Below are positions 27,126 to 38,089 of a stretch of 64,000 bases of DNA, one piece after another. The notes below the pieces were generated by a model that was not told the origin of the DNA, made no database searches, and saw only the letters and a list, made by a program, of their open reading frames with translations. Position 1 is the stretch's first letter. The number at the start of each line of letters is the position of its first letter. The DNA is from Aggregatibacter segnis ATCC 33393 (GTDB taxonomy: Bacteria; Pseudomonadota; Gammaproteobacteria; Enterobacterales; Pasteurellaceae): positions 856,335 to 920,334 of the forward strand of contig NZ_GL622200.1 in assembly GCF_000185305.1 (NCBI RefSeq), written 5' to 3'. The position numbers and the translations under genes are program-made.

Positions 27126-27332
27126 TTTTTTGTTCAGATTTCATCTGGATAACGGAATTTTCACTTCGGTGAAGATACAACGGTACATTGGGCACACTAC
27201 GCAGCCTAATGACGTTTGAAAAGGGCAATTTGATTGCCTTGGTTGGAAATAATCAGTGCCTACAAGTAATCGCCTTAAAACGATTCGCCTGGTTATGTTG
27301 TTTAAACTTAAAAAATGCGGAGTTATTTAACA
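27126..27332 (+). promoter_or_regulatory. infC-rpmI spacer, likely L20 operator region
   Basis: 207 bp without a gene. In E. coli, ribosomal protein L20 represses rpmI-rplT by binding a pseudoknot formed across this position. Here several complementary segments occur, for example TTCACTTCGGTGAA (a perfect small hairpin near 27161-27174). The homology is positional; I could not fold it. Confidence 0.4.
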
Positions 27333-27530
27333 ATGCCTAAAATTAAAACAGTACGCGGTGCTGCTAAGCGTTTCAAAAAAACTGCTTCTGGTGGTTTCAA
27401 GCGTAAACAATCTCACTTACGTCATATTTTGACTAAGAAAACAACAAAACGTAAACGTCACCTACGCCATAAATCCATGGTTGCTAAGTCCGACTTAGTA
27501 TTAGTAGTAGCGTGCTTGCCATACGCATAA
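27333..27530 (+). CDS. rpmI: 50S ribosomal protein L35
   Basis: Sixty-five residues, strongly basic: [20 protein letters not shown] at the start, then [14 protein letters not shown] and [10 protein letters not shown], the L35 signature. The ATG at 27333 gives the correct L35 start; the frame opening at 27315 is an unlikely extension. The second gene of infC-rpmI-rplT. Confidence 0.96.
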   Translation: MPKIKTVRGAAKRFKKTASGGFKRKQSHLRHILTKKTTKRKRHLRHKSMVAKSDLVLVVACLPYA

Positions 27531-27582
27531 GCACAAACGTACGTCAGTTCATTTTAGTTAAAAATATTACATAGGAGATTAA

Positions 27583-27939
<357 letters not shown>

Positions 27940-27964
27940 TTCGTTAAAGTTTAGGTAAAAAATT

Positions 27965-27990
27965 AGGACGCTTTAGGGCGTCCTTTTTTA
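27965..27990 (+). terminator. rplT terminator
   Basis: GGACGC and GCGTCC pair around TTTAGG and are followed by TTTTTTA. Confidence 0.85.
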
Positions 27991-28106
27991 TGCGTATTTT
28001 TTAGATTTTATTGTTTTCGGCGTAATAGAAATAGAATCAGATTTTAATTCACTCTTTTAAAACTCACCTAAAATAGACCGCACTTTTTCCTTTTTCCAAA
28101 AAAGAA

Positions 28107-28136
28107 AAAACCGCTATCCAATTTCTGAATAGCGGG
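28107..28136. repeat. hairpin in the rplT-dxs gap
   Basis: ACCGCTAT and ATAGCGGG pair around an 11-base spacer. The stretch 27991-28279 contains this hairpin and an uptake signal near 28078, and no gene that I can see. Confidence 0.45.
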
Positions 28137-28279
28137 GAGGTCTTAAATATAAGAAAACTTTAAAAGACAACTGCATTTGCAGTGCACTAGCAATTGTTAA
28201 GACTAGGTATCTTTAAAATAGTTCAAATAAAAAAGAAAAATTTATTTTATTTTTTAGAAAATGAGATGAATCGCAAAAA

Positions 28280-28315
28280 GAAAAACGACAGATGCTGAAT
28301 CACCTGTCGTTTTTT
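28280..28315 (-). terminator. dxs terminator
   Basis: AAAACGACAG and CTGTCGTTTT pair around a 12-base loop; read on the minus strand it ends in a T run, just beyond the dxs stop. Confidence 0.75.
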
Positions 28316-28327
28316 ATGGCTGTAGGA

Positions 28328-30184
28328 TTATTTCTCAGCAAGAAAATCCACGATTTGTTGTTCAATCCCAGCGGCATCTAATTTTAAATCAGTCAGCGTT
28401 TCTGCTTGCGATCCTTGAGGGATAAAGAAATCCGGTAAACCTAATTGCAATAATTTCACCTGGTGTTGATGCTGATTCAATACTTCCGCCACCGCACTTC
28501 CTGCGCCGCCTTGAATCGCATTTTCTTCTAATGTCACAAGGAGTTCATGGCTGTTGGCAATCTCGTTAATACGGGTGACATCCAACGGTTTTACAAAACG
28601 CATATCAATCACGGTTGCATCCAGTTTTTCCGCGGCAATCAAGGCATTTGGTAAAAGCGTACCAAAATTTAAAATGGCTACTTTTTTACCTTCACGAATA
28701 TGCTTTGATTTACCCAATTCCAATGGTTGTAAAGGTTCTAAGGTGACACCCATGGCATTTCCGCGTGGATAACGCACGGCAGCAGGCTTACCGTAATGAT
28801 AGCCGGTATAAAGCATTTGGCGGCATTCATTTTCATTGCTTGGCGTCATGATGATAAGGTTTGGAATACAGCGCATGAAACTGATATCGAATGCACCTTG
28901 GTGAGTTTGTCCATCTGCGCCGACAATGCCTGCACGGTCAATGGCGAAGAGAACCGGCAGATCTTGAATGGCGACATCATGAATGAGTTGGTCATAAGCA
29001 CGTTGCAAGAAAGTTGAATAAATAGCAACCACAGGCTTGTATCCACCAATCGCCAAACCGGCTGCAAATGTCACTGCGTGTTGTTCAGCAATCGCCACAT
29101 CAAAATACTGTTGAGGGAAACGTTGAGAAAATTCCACCATGCCGGAACCTTCGCGCATTGCCGGGGTGATCCCGATAAGTTTTGGATCTCGTTCTGCCAT
29201 TTCACACAACCAATCGCCGAAAATTTTGGAATAGGTTGGGGTGGCATTAGATTTAGGTAACTGACCGCTTAAATGGTCGAATTTTGGGACGCCATGGAAA
29301 CCGATAGGATCGTTTTCTGCCGGTGTATAGCCTTTGCCTTTCTTGGTTTTTATGTGAAGTAATTGAGGGCCTTTTAGATCGCGCATATTGCTCAATGTCG
29401 CGATTAATTCATCAATATTGTGCCCGTCGATAGGGCCAATATAGTTGAAACCCAACTCTTCAAATAAGGTACTTTCCGGTGAGAACATCACGCCTTTCAT
29501 GTGTTCTTCGGTTTTTTTCATAAAGTTTTTCACCGTCGGCACTTTATCGAGAATTTTTTTGCTACCGTCACGCACGGTAGAGTAGAACGAACCGGAGAAA
29601 ATTCGGGCAAGATGGTTGTTTAATGCGCCGACATTTTCCGAAATAGACATTTCGTTATCATTTAAAATCACCAACATATTGGTGTGCAACGCGCCGGCAT
29701 GATTTAATGCCTCAAATGCCATACCTGCCGTAATGGCGCCGTCACCGATGACACAAACCGTTTGTCTTCCGGCATTTTCTCGTTCTGCGGCAATGGCAAT
29801 GCCTAACCCTGCGCTGATCGATGTAGAGGAGTGCCCTACGCTTAACACATCAAATTCGCTTTCACCACGCCAAGGGAAGGGATGTAACCCGCCTTTTTGG
29901 CGAATGGTGGACATTTGGTCACGACGACCGGTTAAGATTTTATGAGGATAGGCTTGATGACCCACATCCCAAATTAACTGATCGAAAGGCGTTTTAAAGA
30001 CATAATGCAGCGCAACGGTCAGTTCCACTGTGCCTAAACCGGAAGCTAAATGTCCGCTACTTTGACTCACCGATTCTAGCAAATATTCGCGTAGCTCTCG
30101 ACACACTTGAGGGAGTTGTTCTTTGTTTAACAAGCGTAAATCTTCAGGCGAATTAATCAATGATAAAAGGGGGTAGTTTTGCAT
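28328..30184 (-). CDS. dxs: 1-deoxy-D-xylulose-5-phosphate synthase
   Basis: Thiamine-diphosphate enzyme that joins pyruvate and glyceraldehyde-3-phosphate, the first step of the MEP isoprenoid pathway. Seen: [15 protein letters not shown] near residue 80, the TPP motif [20 protein letters not shown] with ILNDN, GPIDGHN, and the transketolase-type second half [18 protein letters not shown] and [15 protein letters not shown]. 618 residues. Third gene of xseB-ispA-dxs, 83 bp after ispA. The operon order is the usual one for gamma-proteobacteria. Confidence 0.96.
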   Translation of the reverse strand: MQNYPLLSLINSPEDLRLLNKEQLPQVCRELREYLLESVSQSSGHLASGLGTVELTVALHYVFKTPFDQLIWDVGHQAYPHKILTGRRDQMSTIRQKGGLHPFPWRGESEFDVLSVGHSSTSISAGLGIAIAAERENAGRQTVCVIGDGAITAGMAFEALNHAGALHTNMLVILNDNEMSISENVGALNNHLARIFSGSFYSTVRDGSKKILDKVPTVKNFMKKTEEHMKGVMFSPESTLFEELGFNYIGPIDGHNIDELIATLSNMRDLKGPQLLHIKTKKGKGYTPAENDPIGFHGVPKFDHLSGQLPKSNATPTYSKIFGDWLCEMAERDPKLIGITPAMREGSGMVEFSQRFPQQYFDVAIAEQHAVTFAAGLAIGGYKPVVAIYSTFLQRAYDQLIHDVAIQDLPVLFAIDRAGIVGADGQTHQGAFDISFMRCIPNLIIMTPSNENECRQMLYTGYHYGKPAAVRYPRGNAMGVTLEPLQPLELGKSKHIREGKKVAILNFGTLLPNALIAAEKLDATVIDMRFVKPLDVTRINEIANSHELLVTLEENAIQGGAGSAVAEVLNQHQHQVKLLQLGLPDFFIPQGSQAETLTDLKLDAAGIEQQIVDFLAEK

Positions 30185-30267
30185 AAGGGTTAATCAATTC
30201 CAACGTTAAAATTTATATATCACAACGCTAAAAACAGCGCTAATTTCCACCGCGCTTTGGGGGCGCA

Positions 30268-31158
30268 TTAGTTTTTTCGTTTAATGATAAATTCCGCCAA
30301 CGCATAAAGTGCGGTGGTATCAAAAGGTAAATCTTTGAGTTCGGCTAATGCCATTTCGTAAAGCTCTTGGGCTTTTTGTTTGGCACCTTCCAGCCCCAAT
30401 AATTTCGGATACGTGCTTTTATCTGCTGTTAAATCGGAGCCGACTGTTTTGCCGATGGTTTCGCTATCGCCTTCAATGTCTAAAATATCATCTTGCACTT
30501 GGAAGGCGAGGCCAATTGCCGTGGCGTAGCGTTCCAACTGTTGTGCTAAAGCCTTCTCTGCAAAATGAGGCGAGCAAATAAAGCCCATCATGAGCGCTGC
30601 AGTGAGCAAGGCACCGGTTTTATTTAAATGGATGTGTTCTAATTCTTGCAGGCTGATGACTTTGTGTTCTGATATTAAATCCAGACTTTGTCCCAAACAC
30701 ATGCCCTTGACACCGGAGGCGGCACTTAAGGTTTTAATGAGTGCCAGTTTTTGTTCCGCCGATAGCGTTGGAATATCCGTTAAAATCTCAAAGGCAAAGG
30801 CTTGCAACGCATCACCGGCTAAAATTGCGGTGGCTTCGTCAAACGCAATGTGACAAGTTTTGTGGCCACGACGTAATTCGTCGTCGTCCATGGCAGGCAA
30901 ATCATCATGAATCAATGAATAAGCATGAATGGCTTCAATGGCGGCTGCCGCATAATCAAGCTGCGCTAAATCGGCGCCGAGCATTCTGCCGGTGGCATAA
31001 ACTAAAAAGGGGCGAATGCGTTTTCCACCCAACAATAAGCCATATTTCATGGCGTCAGCTAAAGGCGCGGGCGCGCTATCAAGGTGGGCAAATTGCTCTG
31101 CTAAAAAGTGATTAATTCGCTGCTGAACGTGCTGTAAATCTTCTGAGAACTGATACAT
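30268..31158 (-). CDS. ispA: farnesyl diphosphate synthase (IspA)
   Basis: Trans-prenyltransferase that builds C15 farnesyl diphosphate from IPP and DMAPP or GPP, feeding undecaprenyl and quinone chains. Seen: GGKRIRPFLVYATG, first Asp-rich motif HDDLPAMDDDELRRG and second QVQDDILDIEGD; 296 residues. The ATG at 31158 fits the family start (MYQFSEDLQ) and the 10-bp gap after xseB; 15 in-frame codons upstream overlap xseB and are rejected. Confidence 0.94.
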   Translation of the reverse strand: MYQFSEDLQHVQQRINHFLAEQFAHLDSAPAPLADAMKYGLLLGGKRIRPFLVYATGRMLGADLAQLDYAAAAIEAIHAYSLIHDDLPAMDDDELRRGHKTCHIAFDEATAILAGDALQAFAFEILTDIPTLSAEQKLALIKTLSAASGVKGMCLGQSLDLISEHKVISLQELEHIHLNKTGALLTAALMMGFICSPHFAEKALAQQLERYATAIGLAFQVQDDILDIEGDSETIGKTVGSDLTADKSTYPKLLGLEGAKQKAQELYEMALAELKDLPFDTTALYALAEFIIKRKN

Positions 31159-31168
31159 TACCGCCCCG

Positions 31169-31414
31169 TTATTCTTCCGCTTGATAATCGCTAAGTTTGG
31201 CACTTTCGTTTTTTTGTAACAAAATTTGGATGTGCTGTTCCGCTTGCTGTAAGCGTTCTTGCCCTAACTGAGCCAGCTTGATGCCTTGTTCAAAATCTTT
31301 TAATGCCTCTTCAAGAGAAAGATTGTTATTTTCCAAACGGGAGACGATTTCTTCCAGTTGTTTTAAGGTATTTTCAAAATCCGGTTCATTTTTCTCAGCC
31401 GGTTTACGCGCCAT
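31169..31414 (-). CDS. xseB: exodeoxyribonuclease VII small subunit
   Basis: Eighty-one residues. Seen: [20 protein letters not shown] and [15 protein letters not shown], the hallmark coiled-coil pattern of XseB. Several small subunits bind the XseA catalytic subunit, which degrades single-stranded DNA; xseA is not in the window. First gene of xseB-ispA-dxs. Confidence 0.95.
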   Translation of the reverse strand: MARKPAEKNEPDFENTLKQLEEIVSRLENNNLSLEEALKDFEQGIKLAQLGQERLQQAEQHIQILLQKNESAKLSDYQAEE

Positions 31415-31552
31415 GGTCTTATCCTTTTTTGCAGCAAAATAGAATTGCCGTATTGTACTTGATTTTTATCGCTATTGTTAGGGCGAATTTAGGGTATTTC
31501 CGGTGAATAATCTCTTCTAAAAAAACAACTGAAAAAGACACCGCACTTTGGG

Positions 31553-32503
31553 TTAATGTTCACAATTTTGTTGTGTTTTACAGCGAGAAAAAAGCCATTT
31601 CAAACCATCTAATAAAGCCGGCATGACACTGGTCATATGGGTTTCTTCAGGATAAATTTTACTCACAACCGCTAGCTTATCATTAGGCAGCCCATTCAGT
31701 TTTTCCGCTACATTTTTGACTTGCGTCACCATGGCGCGCTGATCTAACTGCTTTTGTCGTTCGGTATCTTGTTTCATATAAGGCGCCAATTTTTGTTCAT
31801 ATTCTCCAACGGTGAAACGCACGCCAATTTTCTCTTTTATTTTTTGTAGGTGTTCGGGAAATGCAGGTAAATCTTGCAAAATCCGTTGCTGATTCCACCA
31901 TACTGAAGGGCTGGCGATAAGATAGTTGCGGAATCCATTTGGGTGATTAAACAAACTATATAAACTAAATAGACCACCATAAGAATGCCCGAAAATGTTT
32001 TGTTGAGCCGTGTTAATTGAAAAACGGTGATGCAAATCTGGTGAGAGTTCTTCCTGAATAAAGCGATAAAAATTTTCTGCACCGCCAAATTTTTTATTGG
32101 TTTTATCGCCGGTATCATCGTAACTTTCTGATGGCGGCGTATAATCTTGCGCGCGTTCTGCCGGATTAAGAAGTTGAGTATTCGGGTAGCCGATGCCGAC
32201 GATTAAAAATGGTACGGCATTGGTTTCTTGTGAGCGCGCCATCATGTTTTGTGCCATGCTGGCAGCCGCGGGGAAAAGGGCATCGCCGTCCAACACGTAG
32301 AGAACGGAATAGCCGATATGCTTTACTTCTCCAACAGGCATCACCTGAATACGATAATCTTTTTTCGTAAATTGGCTGTGAAGCACATATTCTTGTGCAT
32401 TAGGGAGAATTGCCGGTTTTAAATTGCCCATTGAAGTTGCTTGATGCCCCTCGGCAAGATTAAAGAATACGCCACAAGAGAGAGCCAATAATAACGGTTT
32501 CAT
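31553..32503 (-). CDS. periplasmic esterase, IroE/Fes-like alpha/beta hydrolase
   Basis: 316 residues with a signal-like N-terminus (MKPLLLALSCGVFFNLAEG) and a PF00756-type esterase domain. Seen: VLYVLDGDALFPAAASMA, VGIGYPN, nucleophile elbow NIFGHSYGGLFSLYSL and IASPSVWWN, which match periplasmic siderophore esterases such as IroE and Besa-type proteins. The catalytic His is probably in PEETHMTS near the end. Two Cys near the C-terminus could form a disulfide. The substrate is unknown: no siderophore genes lie nearby. Divergent from accD. Confidence 0.75.
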   Translation of the reverse strand: MKPLLLALSCGVFFNLAEGHQATSMGNLKPAILPNAQEYVLHSQFTKKDYRIQVMPVGEVKHIGYSVLYVLDGDALFPAAASMAQNMMARSQETNAVPFLIVGIGYPNTQLLNPAERAQDYTPPSESYDDTGDKTNKKFGGAENFYRFIQEELSPDLHHRFSINTAQQNIFGHSYGGLFSLYSLFNHPNGFRNYLIASPSVWWNQQRILQDLPAFPEHLQKIKEKIGVRFTVGEYEQKLAPYMKQDTERQKQLDQRAMVTQVKNVAEKLNGLPNDKLAVVSKIYPEETHMTSVMPALLDGLKWLFSRCKTQQNCEH

Positions 32504-32699
32504 ACATGTTCCTATGTGAGTTTTTGCGCTAGCGTAGCAAAGTGCGGCCAGTTTTTCTAACGTTTTTATCAGATAAAAATACCTGAAAAAATGACCGCAC
32601 TTGATGACTAATCAGATCAGTATAAATTGCTATAAAATTTTTCAAAATTATGGTCTAATAGCGCGTAATTTTTTGTTAATCAAGAGAAAAAGGTTAAAT

Positions 32700-33587
32700 A
32701 TGAGCTGGATTGATAGAATTTTTAGTAAAAATACCTCGTCTTCTTCCCGCAAAGCCAATGTGCCTGAAGGCGTGTGGACAAAATGTACCTCATGCGAACA
32801 GGTGCTATATCGTGAAGAATTAAAACGTCATTTGGAAGTTTGCCCAAAATGCGGACACCATATGCGTATTGATGCGCGCGAGCGTTTATTGGGCTTATTG
32901 GATCAAGACAGCGTACAAGAATTAGCGGCAGAGTTAGAACCGAAAGATATCTTGAAATTCAAAGACTTGAAGAAATATAAAGATCGTATTACCGCCGCTC
33001 AGAAAGATACCGGCGAAAAAGATGCCTTAATTGCATTTTACGGTACGTTATACAATATGCCGATCGTGGCGGCAGCCTCTAACTTTAGCTTCATGGGCGG
33101 TTCCATGGGATCTGTGGTGGGGGCGAAATTTGTCAAAGCCGCAGAAAAAGCCATGGAAGAAAATTGCCCGTTTGTCTGTTTCTCCGCCAGTGGTGGCGCA
33201 CGTATGCAGGAAGCCTTGTTTTCCCTCATGCAAATGGCAAAAACCAGCGCCGTGTTGGCTAAAATGCGTGAAAAAGGCGTGCCATTCATTTCCGTATTAA
33301 CGGATCCAACGCTAGGTGGTGTTTCTGCCAGTTTCGCAATGTTGGGCGATATCAACATTGCCGAACCAAAAGCATTAATCGGTTTTGCCGGTCCACGTGT
33401 TATTGAACAAACCGTGCGTGAAAAATTGCCGGAAGGTTTCCAACGCAGTGAATTTTTATTGGAAAAAGGCGCAATCGACATGATCGTAAAACGTGCAGAT
33501 ATGCGTAATACCTTGGCGAGTTTGGTCAGCAAATTGATGAATAAGCCATCTCCTTTTGTGGAAAGCGAATTAATCACAGAAGAATAA
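32700..33587 (+). CDS. accD: acetyl-CoA carboxylase carboxyltransferase beta subunit
   Basis: Transfers the carboxyl group from biotin to acetyl-CoA to make malonyl-CoA, with AccA. Seen: N-terminal zinc ribbon (CTSCEQVLY, then VCPKCGHHM), [28 protein letters not shown] and [16 protein letters not shown]; 295 residues. The ATG at 32700 gives the family start [11 protein letters not shown]; 33 upstream codons are spurious. It is two bases before folC, as in E. coli where accD and folC are linked. Confidence 0.96.
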   Translation: MSWIDRIFSKNTSSSSRKANVPEGVWTKCTSCEQVLYREELKRHLEVCPKCGHHMRIDARERLLGLLDQDSVQELAAELEPKDILKFKDLKKYKDRITAAQKDTGEKDALIAFYGTLYNMPIVAAASNFSFMGGSMGSVVGAKFVKAAEKAMEENCPFVCFSASGGARMQEALFSLMQMAKTSAVLAKMREKGVPFISVLTDPTLGGVSASFAMLGDINIAEPKALIGFAGPRVIEQTVREKLPEGFQRSEFLLEKGAIDMIVKRADMRNTLASLVSKLMNKPSPFVESELITEE

Positions 33588-33589
33588 AT

Positions 33590-34936
33590 ATGAACACAAT
33601 GTTAAAAGCCACTTCGCCACTCAACGAGTGGCTTTCTTATTTGGAAAACAGTCATTTTAAAGCGATTGATTTAGGGCTGGAACGCATCAAATCTGTTGCA
33701 CAGGAATTGGATTTGCTCACGCCGGCACCTTTCGTGATTACCGTAGGTGGTACAAATGGCAAAGGTACCACTTGCCGTTTGTTAGAAACCATTTTATTGA
33801 ATGCGGGCTATCGTGTCGGCGTGTATTCTTCACCGCATTTGTTACGTTATAACGAACGTGTTCGCATTCAGAATCAAGAGTTGGATGATGCACAGCACAC
33901 GGCGTCTTTTGCGTATATTGAGCAAAACAAAACGCAATCATTAACATATTTTGAATTCAGCACGCTGTCTGCGTTACATTTGTTTAAACAGGCAAGATTG
34001 GATGTAGTGATTTTAGAAGTGGGGCTGGGTGGTCGCTTGGATGCCACGAATATCGTGGACAATGACATGGCGGTGATTACCAGCATTGATATTGATCACA
34101 CGGATTTCCTCGGTTCTACGCGCGAGGAAATCGGTTTTGAAAAAGCGGGAATTTTCCGTGCTAATAAACCGGCGATTATTGGCGAACCCAATATTCCGCA
34201 AACCATGTTGATGCATGCCGAAATATTAGGTAGCCAATTATTTTGTCGTCACCTTGATTGGAATTTTTGCCAGCAGGAACAAAGTTGGACATGGCAAACC
34301 ACGCGTGAAGATGAAAAAGTGCGGTGGAATTTGCTCGCGGATTTACCGCTTTGCCACATTCCGTTAGCCAATGCGGCAACTGCGCTTGCGGCAGTACAAA
34401 AATTGCCGTTTGAGATTTCTCTTGAAACCGTGAAAAAATCCTTGCTTGAGGTGGAACTCACCGGGCGTTTTCAAACCATGAAGCCGGAAAGCTTAACGCA
34501 TTTGGCGAAAATGGTTGAGCGTGAAGTGGAAGCCCTACCGCGTATGATTGTTGATGTGGGGCACAATCCGCACGCAGCACGTTATTTAGCAGAAAAACTG
34601 ACCGCACTTAAAGCCCAATCACAAGGAAAACTGATCGCGGTTTGTGGGATTTTAAAAGATAAAGATGCGGCTGGTGTATTGACACCGTTACTTCCGCTGG
34701 TTGACGAATGGCGTTGTGTCACATTAGGCGGTTATCGCGGTCAACAGGGTAAAGATTTGTTTGTGACGTTGCAACAGATTGCAACTCAACAGCATTTGAA
34801 TGCACAAGGTAGCTATGCCGATTCCGTCGCAGAAGGTGTGAAAAGTGCGGTGGAAATGGCCAATGAAAATGATACCGTGCTGGTGTTTGGATCTTTTCAT
34901 ACCGTGGGCGAGTTTCTGACATTAATCCAAACCTAA
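33590..34936 (+). CDS. folC: bifunctional folylpolyglutamate / dihydrofolate synthase
   Basis: Mur-ligase-fold enzyme that adds glutamate to dihydropteroate and to reduced folates. Seen: P-loop TVGGTNGKGTTCRLL near residue 50, VYSSPHLLRYNERVR, EVGLGGRLDATN, ITSIDIDHTDFLG and VDVGHNPHAARYLAEKL; 448 residues. It starts three bases after accD, so translation is probably coupled. Several uptake cores lie inside the coding sequence (for example near 34318 and 34846). Confidence 0.95.
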   Translation: MNTMLKATSPLNEWLSYLENSHFKAIDLGLERIKSVAQELDLLTPAPFVITVGGTNGKGTTCRLLETILLNAGYRVGVYSSPHLLRYNERVRIQNQELDDAQHTASFAYIEQNKTQSLTYFEFSTLSALHLFKQARLDVVILEVGLGGRLDATNIVDNDMAVITSIDIDHTDFLGSTREEIGFEKAGIFRANKPAIIGEPNIPQTMLMHAEILGSQLFCRHLDWNFCQQEQSWTWQTTREDEKVRWNLLADLPLCHIPLANAATALAAVQKLPFEISLETVKKSLLEVELTGRFQTMKPESLTHLAKMVEREVEALPRMIVDVGHNPHAARYLAEKLTALKAQSQGKLIAVCGILKDKDAAGVLTPLLPLVDEWRCVTLGGYRGQQGKDLFVTLQQIATQQHLNAQGSYADSVAEGVKSAVEMANENDTVLVFGSFHTVGEFLTLIQT

Positions 34937-34961
34937 AGACGTTAGCTTCATCAAAAAAACA

Positions 34962-34996
34962 AAAGTGCCGAGGAACAACCCTTGGCGCTTTCTTTT
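34962..34996. terminator. folC terminator
   Basis: AAAGTGCCGAGG and CCTTGGCGCTTT pair with two G-U steps around a 5-base loop, then TCTTTT. Confidence 0.7.
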
Positions 34997-35636
34997 AACG
35001 TAAATGTCCCGCTTCATTTATGCTTTCAATGGTAAATTTTCCGTCGGTCCCATTGCTTTGTTTATAGTGCACGATGTTAATCGCACAATTTAACAAAGAT
35101 TGGCTCTTGCCTTCATGACGATGTTCTTGCCAGCTTGTTCCGGCAAGTAAAGCAAGCAATAAACGCAATGTGTGTCCGTGTGAAACAATCAAAATATTGC
35201 CTTGTTCATGTACTTGAATAATGTCTTGAAGTGCTTTCATTGCCCGTTTGGCAAGTTGTTCAAAGGTTTCTCCACCATTGCTTTGCGCTTTGTAGTTTGC
35301 GGCATCTTTGAGCATTTGGTTAAACTCATCTAAAGAACGCAATTTCTCCACCGGTAAACCTTCCCAAGACCCGAAATATTGCTCGTTTAACCCTTTATGT
35401 TGAAAAAGTGGCACATCGCGCTCGTCTAAAATATGTTGTGCTGTGTAGATAGTACGTTGTAAACAGCTGGAATAGGCGGCAACAAAAGGAATGTGCTGCA
35501 GTGCTGCTCCGGTTTGTTTGGCGCCTTTAACACCAAGCTCCGTTAAGTCGGAGTTGCCGAATCCTTGTAATAGTCCTTGCTCGTTCCAAAGAGTACGTCC
35601 GTGGCGGACTAAGTAGAACGTGAGATGTTTATTCAT
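34995..35636 (-). CDS. histidine phosphatase (phosphoglycerate-mutase-like)
   Basis: 213 residues of the branch-1 histidine phosphatase superfamily. Seen: LVRHGRTLWNEQGLLQG with the phosphorylated His, LTELGVKGAKQTG, AYSSCLQRTIYTAQHIL, FGSWEGLPVEKL and the second catalytic His in ILIVSHGHTLRLLLALL. This set is shared by GpmB, CobC and related sugar-phosphate or nucleotide phosphatases, so the substrate cannot be fixed from sequence. Convergent with folC; its last bases are at the folC terminator. Confidence 0.85.
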   Translation of the reverse strand: MNKHLTFYLVRHGRTLWNEQGLLQGFGNSDLTELGVKGAKQTGAALQHIPFVAAYSSCLQRTIYTAQHILDERDVPLFQHKGLNEQYFGSWEGLPVEKLRSLDEFNQMLKDAANYKAQSNGGETFEQLAKRAMKALQDIIQVHEQGNILIVSHGHTLRLLLALLAGTSWQEHRHEGKSQSLLNCAINIVHYKQSNGTDGKFTIESINEAGHLR

Positions 35637-35694
35637 GAATTATCCTGTTAAATCTTGTTGAGATAAAAACGCAGAAAAAAACGACCGCACTTTT

Positions 35695-37152
35695 TTATAA
35701 GAGCGGGCTGAAAAGGAAAAACAGTTTTTCGATAATGCGTTGATAAACGGAACGATTTGCCCATTCGTCGTAGTTCAGCAGTTCGGCGTTTTTGATGTAG
35801 CTTTCATGCAACAGGGAAATTTCGTTCGCGAATGCCGCATCTTCCACCACCATGGTCACTTCAAAATTCAATAAAAAGCTGCGCATATCCATGTTTACAG
35901 TGCCGACCAACGCCAATTTATTATCAATCAGCATGCTCTTAGTGTGCAGTAACCCTTTATTGAAATGATAAATTTTTACACCGGCGGCGAGTAAATCGTC
36001 AAAAAATGTACGGCTTGCCCAATGTACCATCATCGAATCATTTTTTTTTGGCAGAATGATAGAGACATCCACACCTCGTAGGGCGGCTGTGCGTAATGCT
36101 TCGGCAATATTATGGCTTGGCACAAAGTAAGGAGAGGTGATGACAATGCTTTTCCGTGCAGAAAAAATTGCGATAGCGAGAGATTGCGCCATTAAATCAT
36201 CCGGAAAACTCGGGCCGGTGGCAAGAATTTGCACTGCGTGAGAATTGTTTTGTTCTAAAGGCAATAACGGGCAATCAGGAATATGTAATGGTACGGATTG
36301 TCCTGTTTCAATTTCCCAGTCCCACGCATGCAAACCGTTGAGAACGGCAGACACAGGGCCATTGATACGCACCATGACATCAATCCATTCGCCTACATTG
36401 CTGTCTTTTTTGAAGAACTTTGGATCCACCATGTTCATGCTGCCGGTGTAAGCAATTTGGTTATCGATCACAATAATTTTGCGATGTTGACGTAAATCGA
36501 TTCGACTGAAAAACATGCGGAATAAATTCACATGTAAGGTTTCAACAATTTCAATCCCTTGGGCTTGCATCTCGCGACAATCCGCACTTTTTAAAAACGG
36601 ACGACTGCCCACGGAATCCAATAAAATGCGTACTTTTACCCCACGTTGACAGGCTGCGATAAGCGCTTCTTTGACGTCGTTCACCAAACCATAGGGAGAC
36701 CAAATATAAAACACCATATTGATGGATTTTTCTGCGCATTTGATGTCTTCAATGATGCTGTGCATGATGTTTTCCGGGGTGTCCAGAATATGCAGTTCAT
36801 TTCCTAAAACACAAGGAATGCCAAGACGTTGCTTGGCTAAGTCGAAAATTGAACGATAGAGTAGATTGGTTTTCGTATTCACCAAATTATCGCATTTCGA
36901 TAGCTTGTCGAACCATGCCATAAATTGGGGTTTGAGCTGGTTGAATAGTGTTGCGCGGCGCTTCCCGAGATTAATTTCGCCGAAAATCAAATAGGCTACA
37001 ATGCCGACAATAGGGAAGATATAAATCACCATCAACCAAGATAGCATGGCGGCGACAGATTGCTTTTTCATGACCAAACGAATGGTAATAGCAATGGTGA
37101 GAACCCAGATAAGTGCAGGAATAATGTAGGCGATAATTTGTTCGATATTCAT
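35695..37152 (-). CDS. cls: cardiolipin synthase A
   Basis: Inner-membrane phospholipase-D-type enzyme that condenses two phosphatidylglycerols into cardiolipin. Seen: two N-terminal membrane helices (IIPALIWVLTIAITIRLVM; MLSWLMVIYIFPIVGIVAYL) and two HKD motifs, QHRKIIVIDNQIAYTGSMN near 225 and LHTKSMLIDNKLALVGTVN near 400; 485 residues. It lies 13 bp after lysO on the same strand, so they may share a transcript. Confidence 0.94.
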   Translation of the reverse strand: MNIEQIIAYIIPALIWVLTIAITIRLVMKKQSVAAMLSWLMVIYIFPIVGIVAYLIFGEINLGKRRATLFNQLKPQFMAWFDKLSKCDNLVNTKTNLLYRSIFDLAKQRLGIPCVLGNELHILDTPENIMHSIIEDIKCAEKSINMVFYIWSPYGLVNDVKEALIAACQRGVKVRILLDSVGSRPFLKSADCREMQAQGIEIVETLHVNLFRMFFSRIDLRQHRKIIVIDNQIAYTGSMNMVDPKFFKKDSNVGEWIDVMVRINGPVSAVLNGLHAWDWEIETGQSVPLHIPDCPLLPLEQNNSHAVQILATGPSFPDDLMAQSLAIAIFSARKSIVITSPYFVPSHNIAEALRTAALRGVDVSIILPKKNDSMMVHWASRTFFDDLLAAGVKIYHFNKGLLHTKSMLIDNKLALVGTVNMDMRSFLLNFEVTMVVEDAAFANEISLLHESYIKNAELLNYDEWANRSVYQRIIEKLFFLFSPLL

Positions 37153-37165
37153 AAAAATGACCGCG

Positions 37166-38089
37166 TTATAAAGGTGTAGAGGTAAAAAGCATTAACAAAA
37201 TTGGCGGTGTAATGTTTGTGATAAACCCAAAACTAAAAGCAAGCGGCAAAACTTCTACGCCGCCGGCTTTTTGAATAATGGGTAAGGTGACATCAAGGGC
37301 GGTTGCTCCCGGAAAACCCACCGCTGTTGAACGGTAGTTTTGCATGAATAGCGGAATAATAAATAAGCTAATCAATTCACGCGATAAATCATTAAAAAAC
37401 GCAATACTGCCCCAAATCGGCCCCCAAGCATTACTGAGGGTTACGCTGGACAATGAATACCAGCCAAAACCGGAGGACACAGCTAAACCTTGTATCACCG
37501 GCACTGACAACACGAAAGCCGCAATAATGCCGCCAAGTAATGAGGTGAACATGAAAATCACGCCCATTGCTAATCCGCGTTTATTGAAAAATACCGCGCG
37601 CATGGAAATGCCATTGTTGCGCAATTGCACGCCCACACAAAAAATCATAACAACCAGCACATAAGTGGTAGCGTCGTGGGGCAAAGCAAAATGACCTTTG
37701 AACAGCCAACCAACCACGAAACCAATGAGCACCACCGTGCATAATTTCAATGAATCCAACATGATATGCCAACGCGAGGCAATTTTTTCTGCAACGTGTT
37801 TTAGTGGCTGCGGGTGGAATTTGTCGTAAAGAAATAAGCCGATGAAATTTAGGCATTGAATAAACAAAATAAAGGTGAGGGCATAAACGCCGATTTGCGG
37901 TAATTGTTGTGCTAAATCATCCAGTTGTCCGAGTGAAAAACCCATGGTGAAGAGAATCATGTACAGCAAAATCATGGTCACGCGACCGAAAGATTGCAAA
38001 ATGGCGTGATTTTTCACTTTCACCATGTACCCGATAAACATCGGCACTAAAATAATGAGTAATCCTTCGTACACTGTTGCCACCTTCAA
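37166..38089 (-). CDS. lysO: lysine exporter LysO (YbjE) family membrane protein
   Basis: 307 residues with about eight hydrophobic segments. Seen: a two-part structure matching LysO: LLIILVPMFIGYMVKVKNHA at the N-terminus, TYVLVVMIFCVGVQLRNNGI near 140 and SSGFGWYSLSSVTLSNAWGP near 210, where the acidic and GWYSLS motifs are family hallmarks. In E. coli YbjE exports L-lysine. First in a likely lysO-cls unit. Confidence 0.87.
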   Translation of the reverse strand: MKVATVYEGLLIILVPMFIGYMVKVKNHAILQSFGRVTMILLYMILFTMGFSLGQLDDLAQQLPQIGVYALTFILFIQCLNFIGLFLYDKFHPQPLKHVAEKIASRWHIMLDSLKLCTVVLIGFVVGWLFKGHFALPHDATTYVLVVMIFCVGVQLRNNGISMRAVFFNKRGLAMGVIFMFTSLLGGIIAAFVLSVPVIQGLAVSSGFGWYSLSSVTLSNAWGPIWGSIAFFNDLSRELISLFIIPLFMQNYRSTAVGFPGATALDVTLPIIQKAGGVEVLPLAFSFGFITNITPPILLMLFTSTPL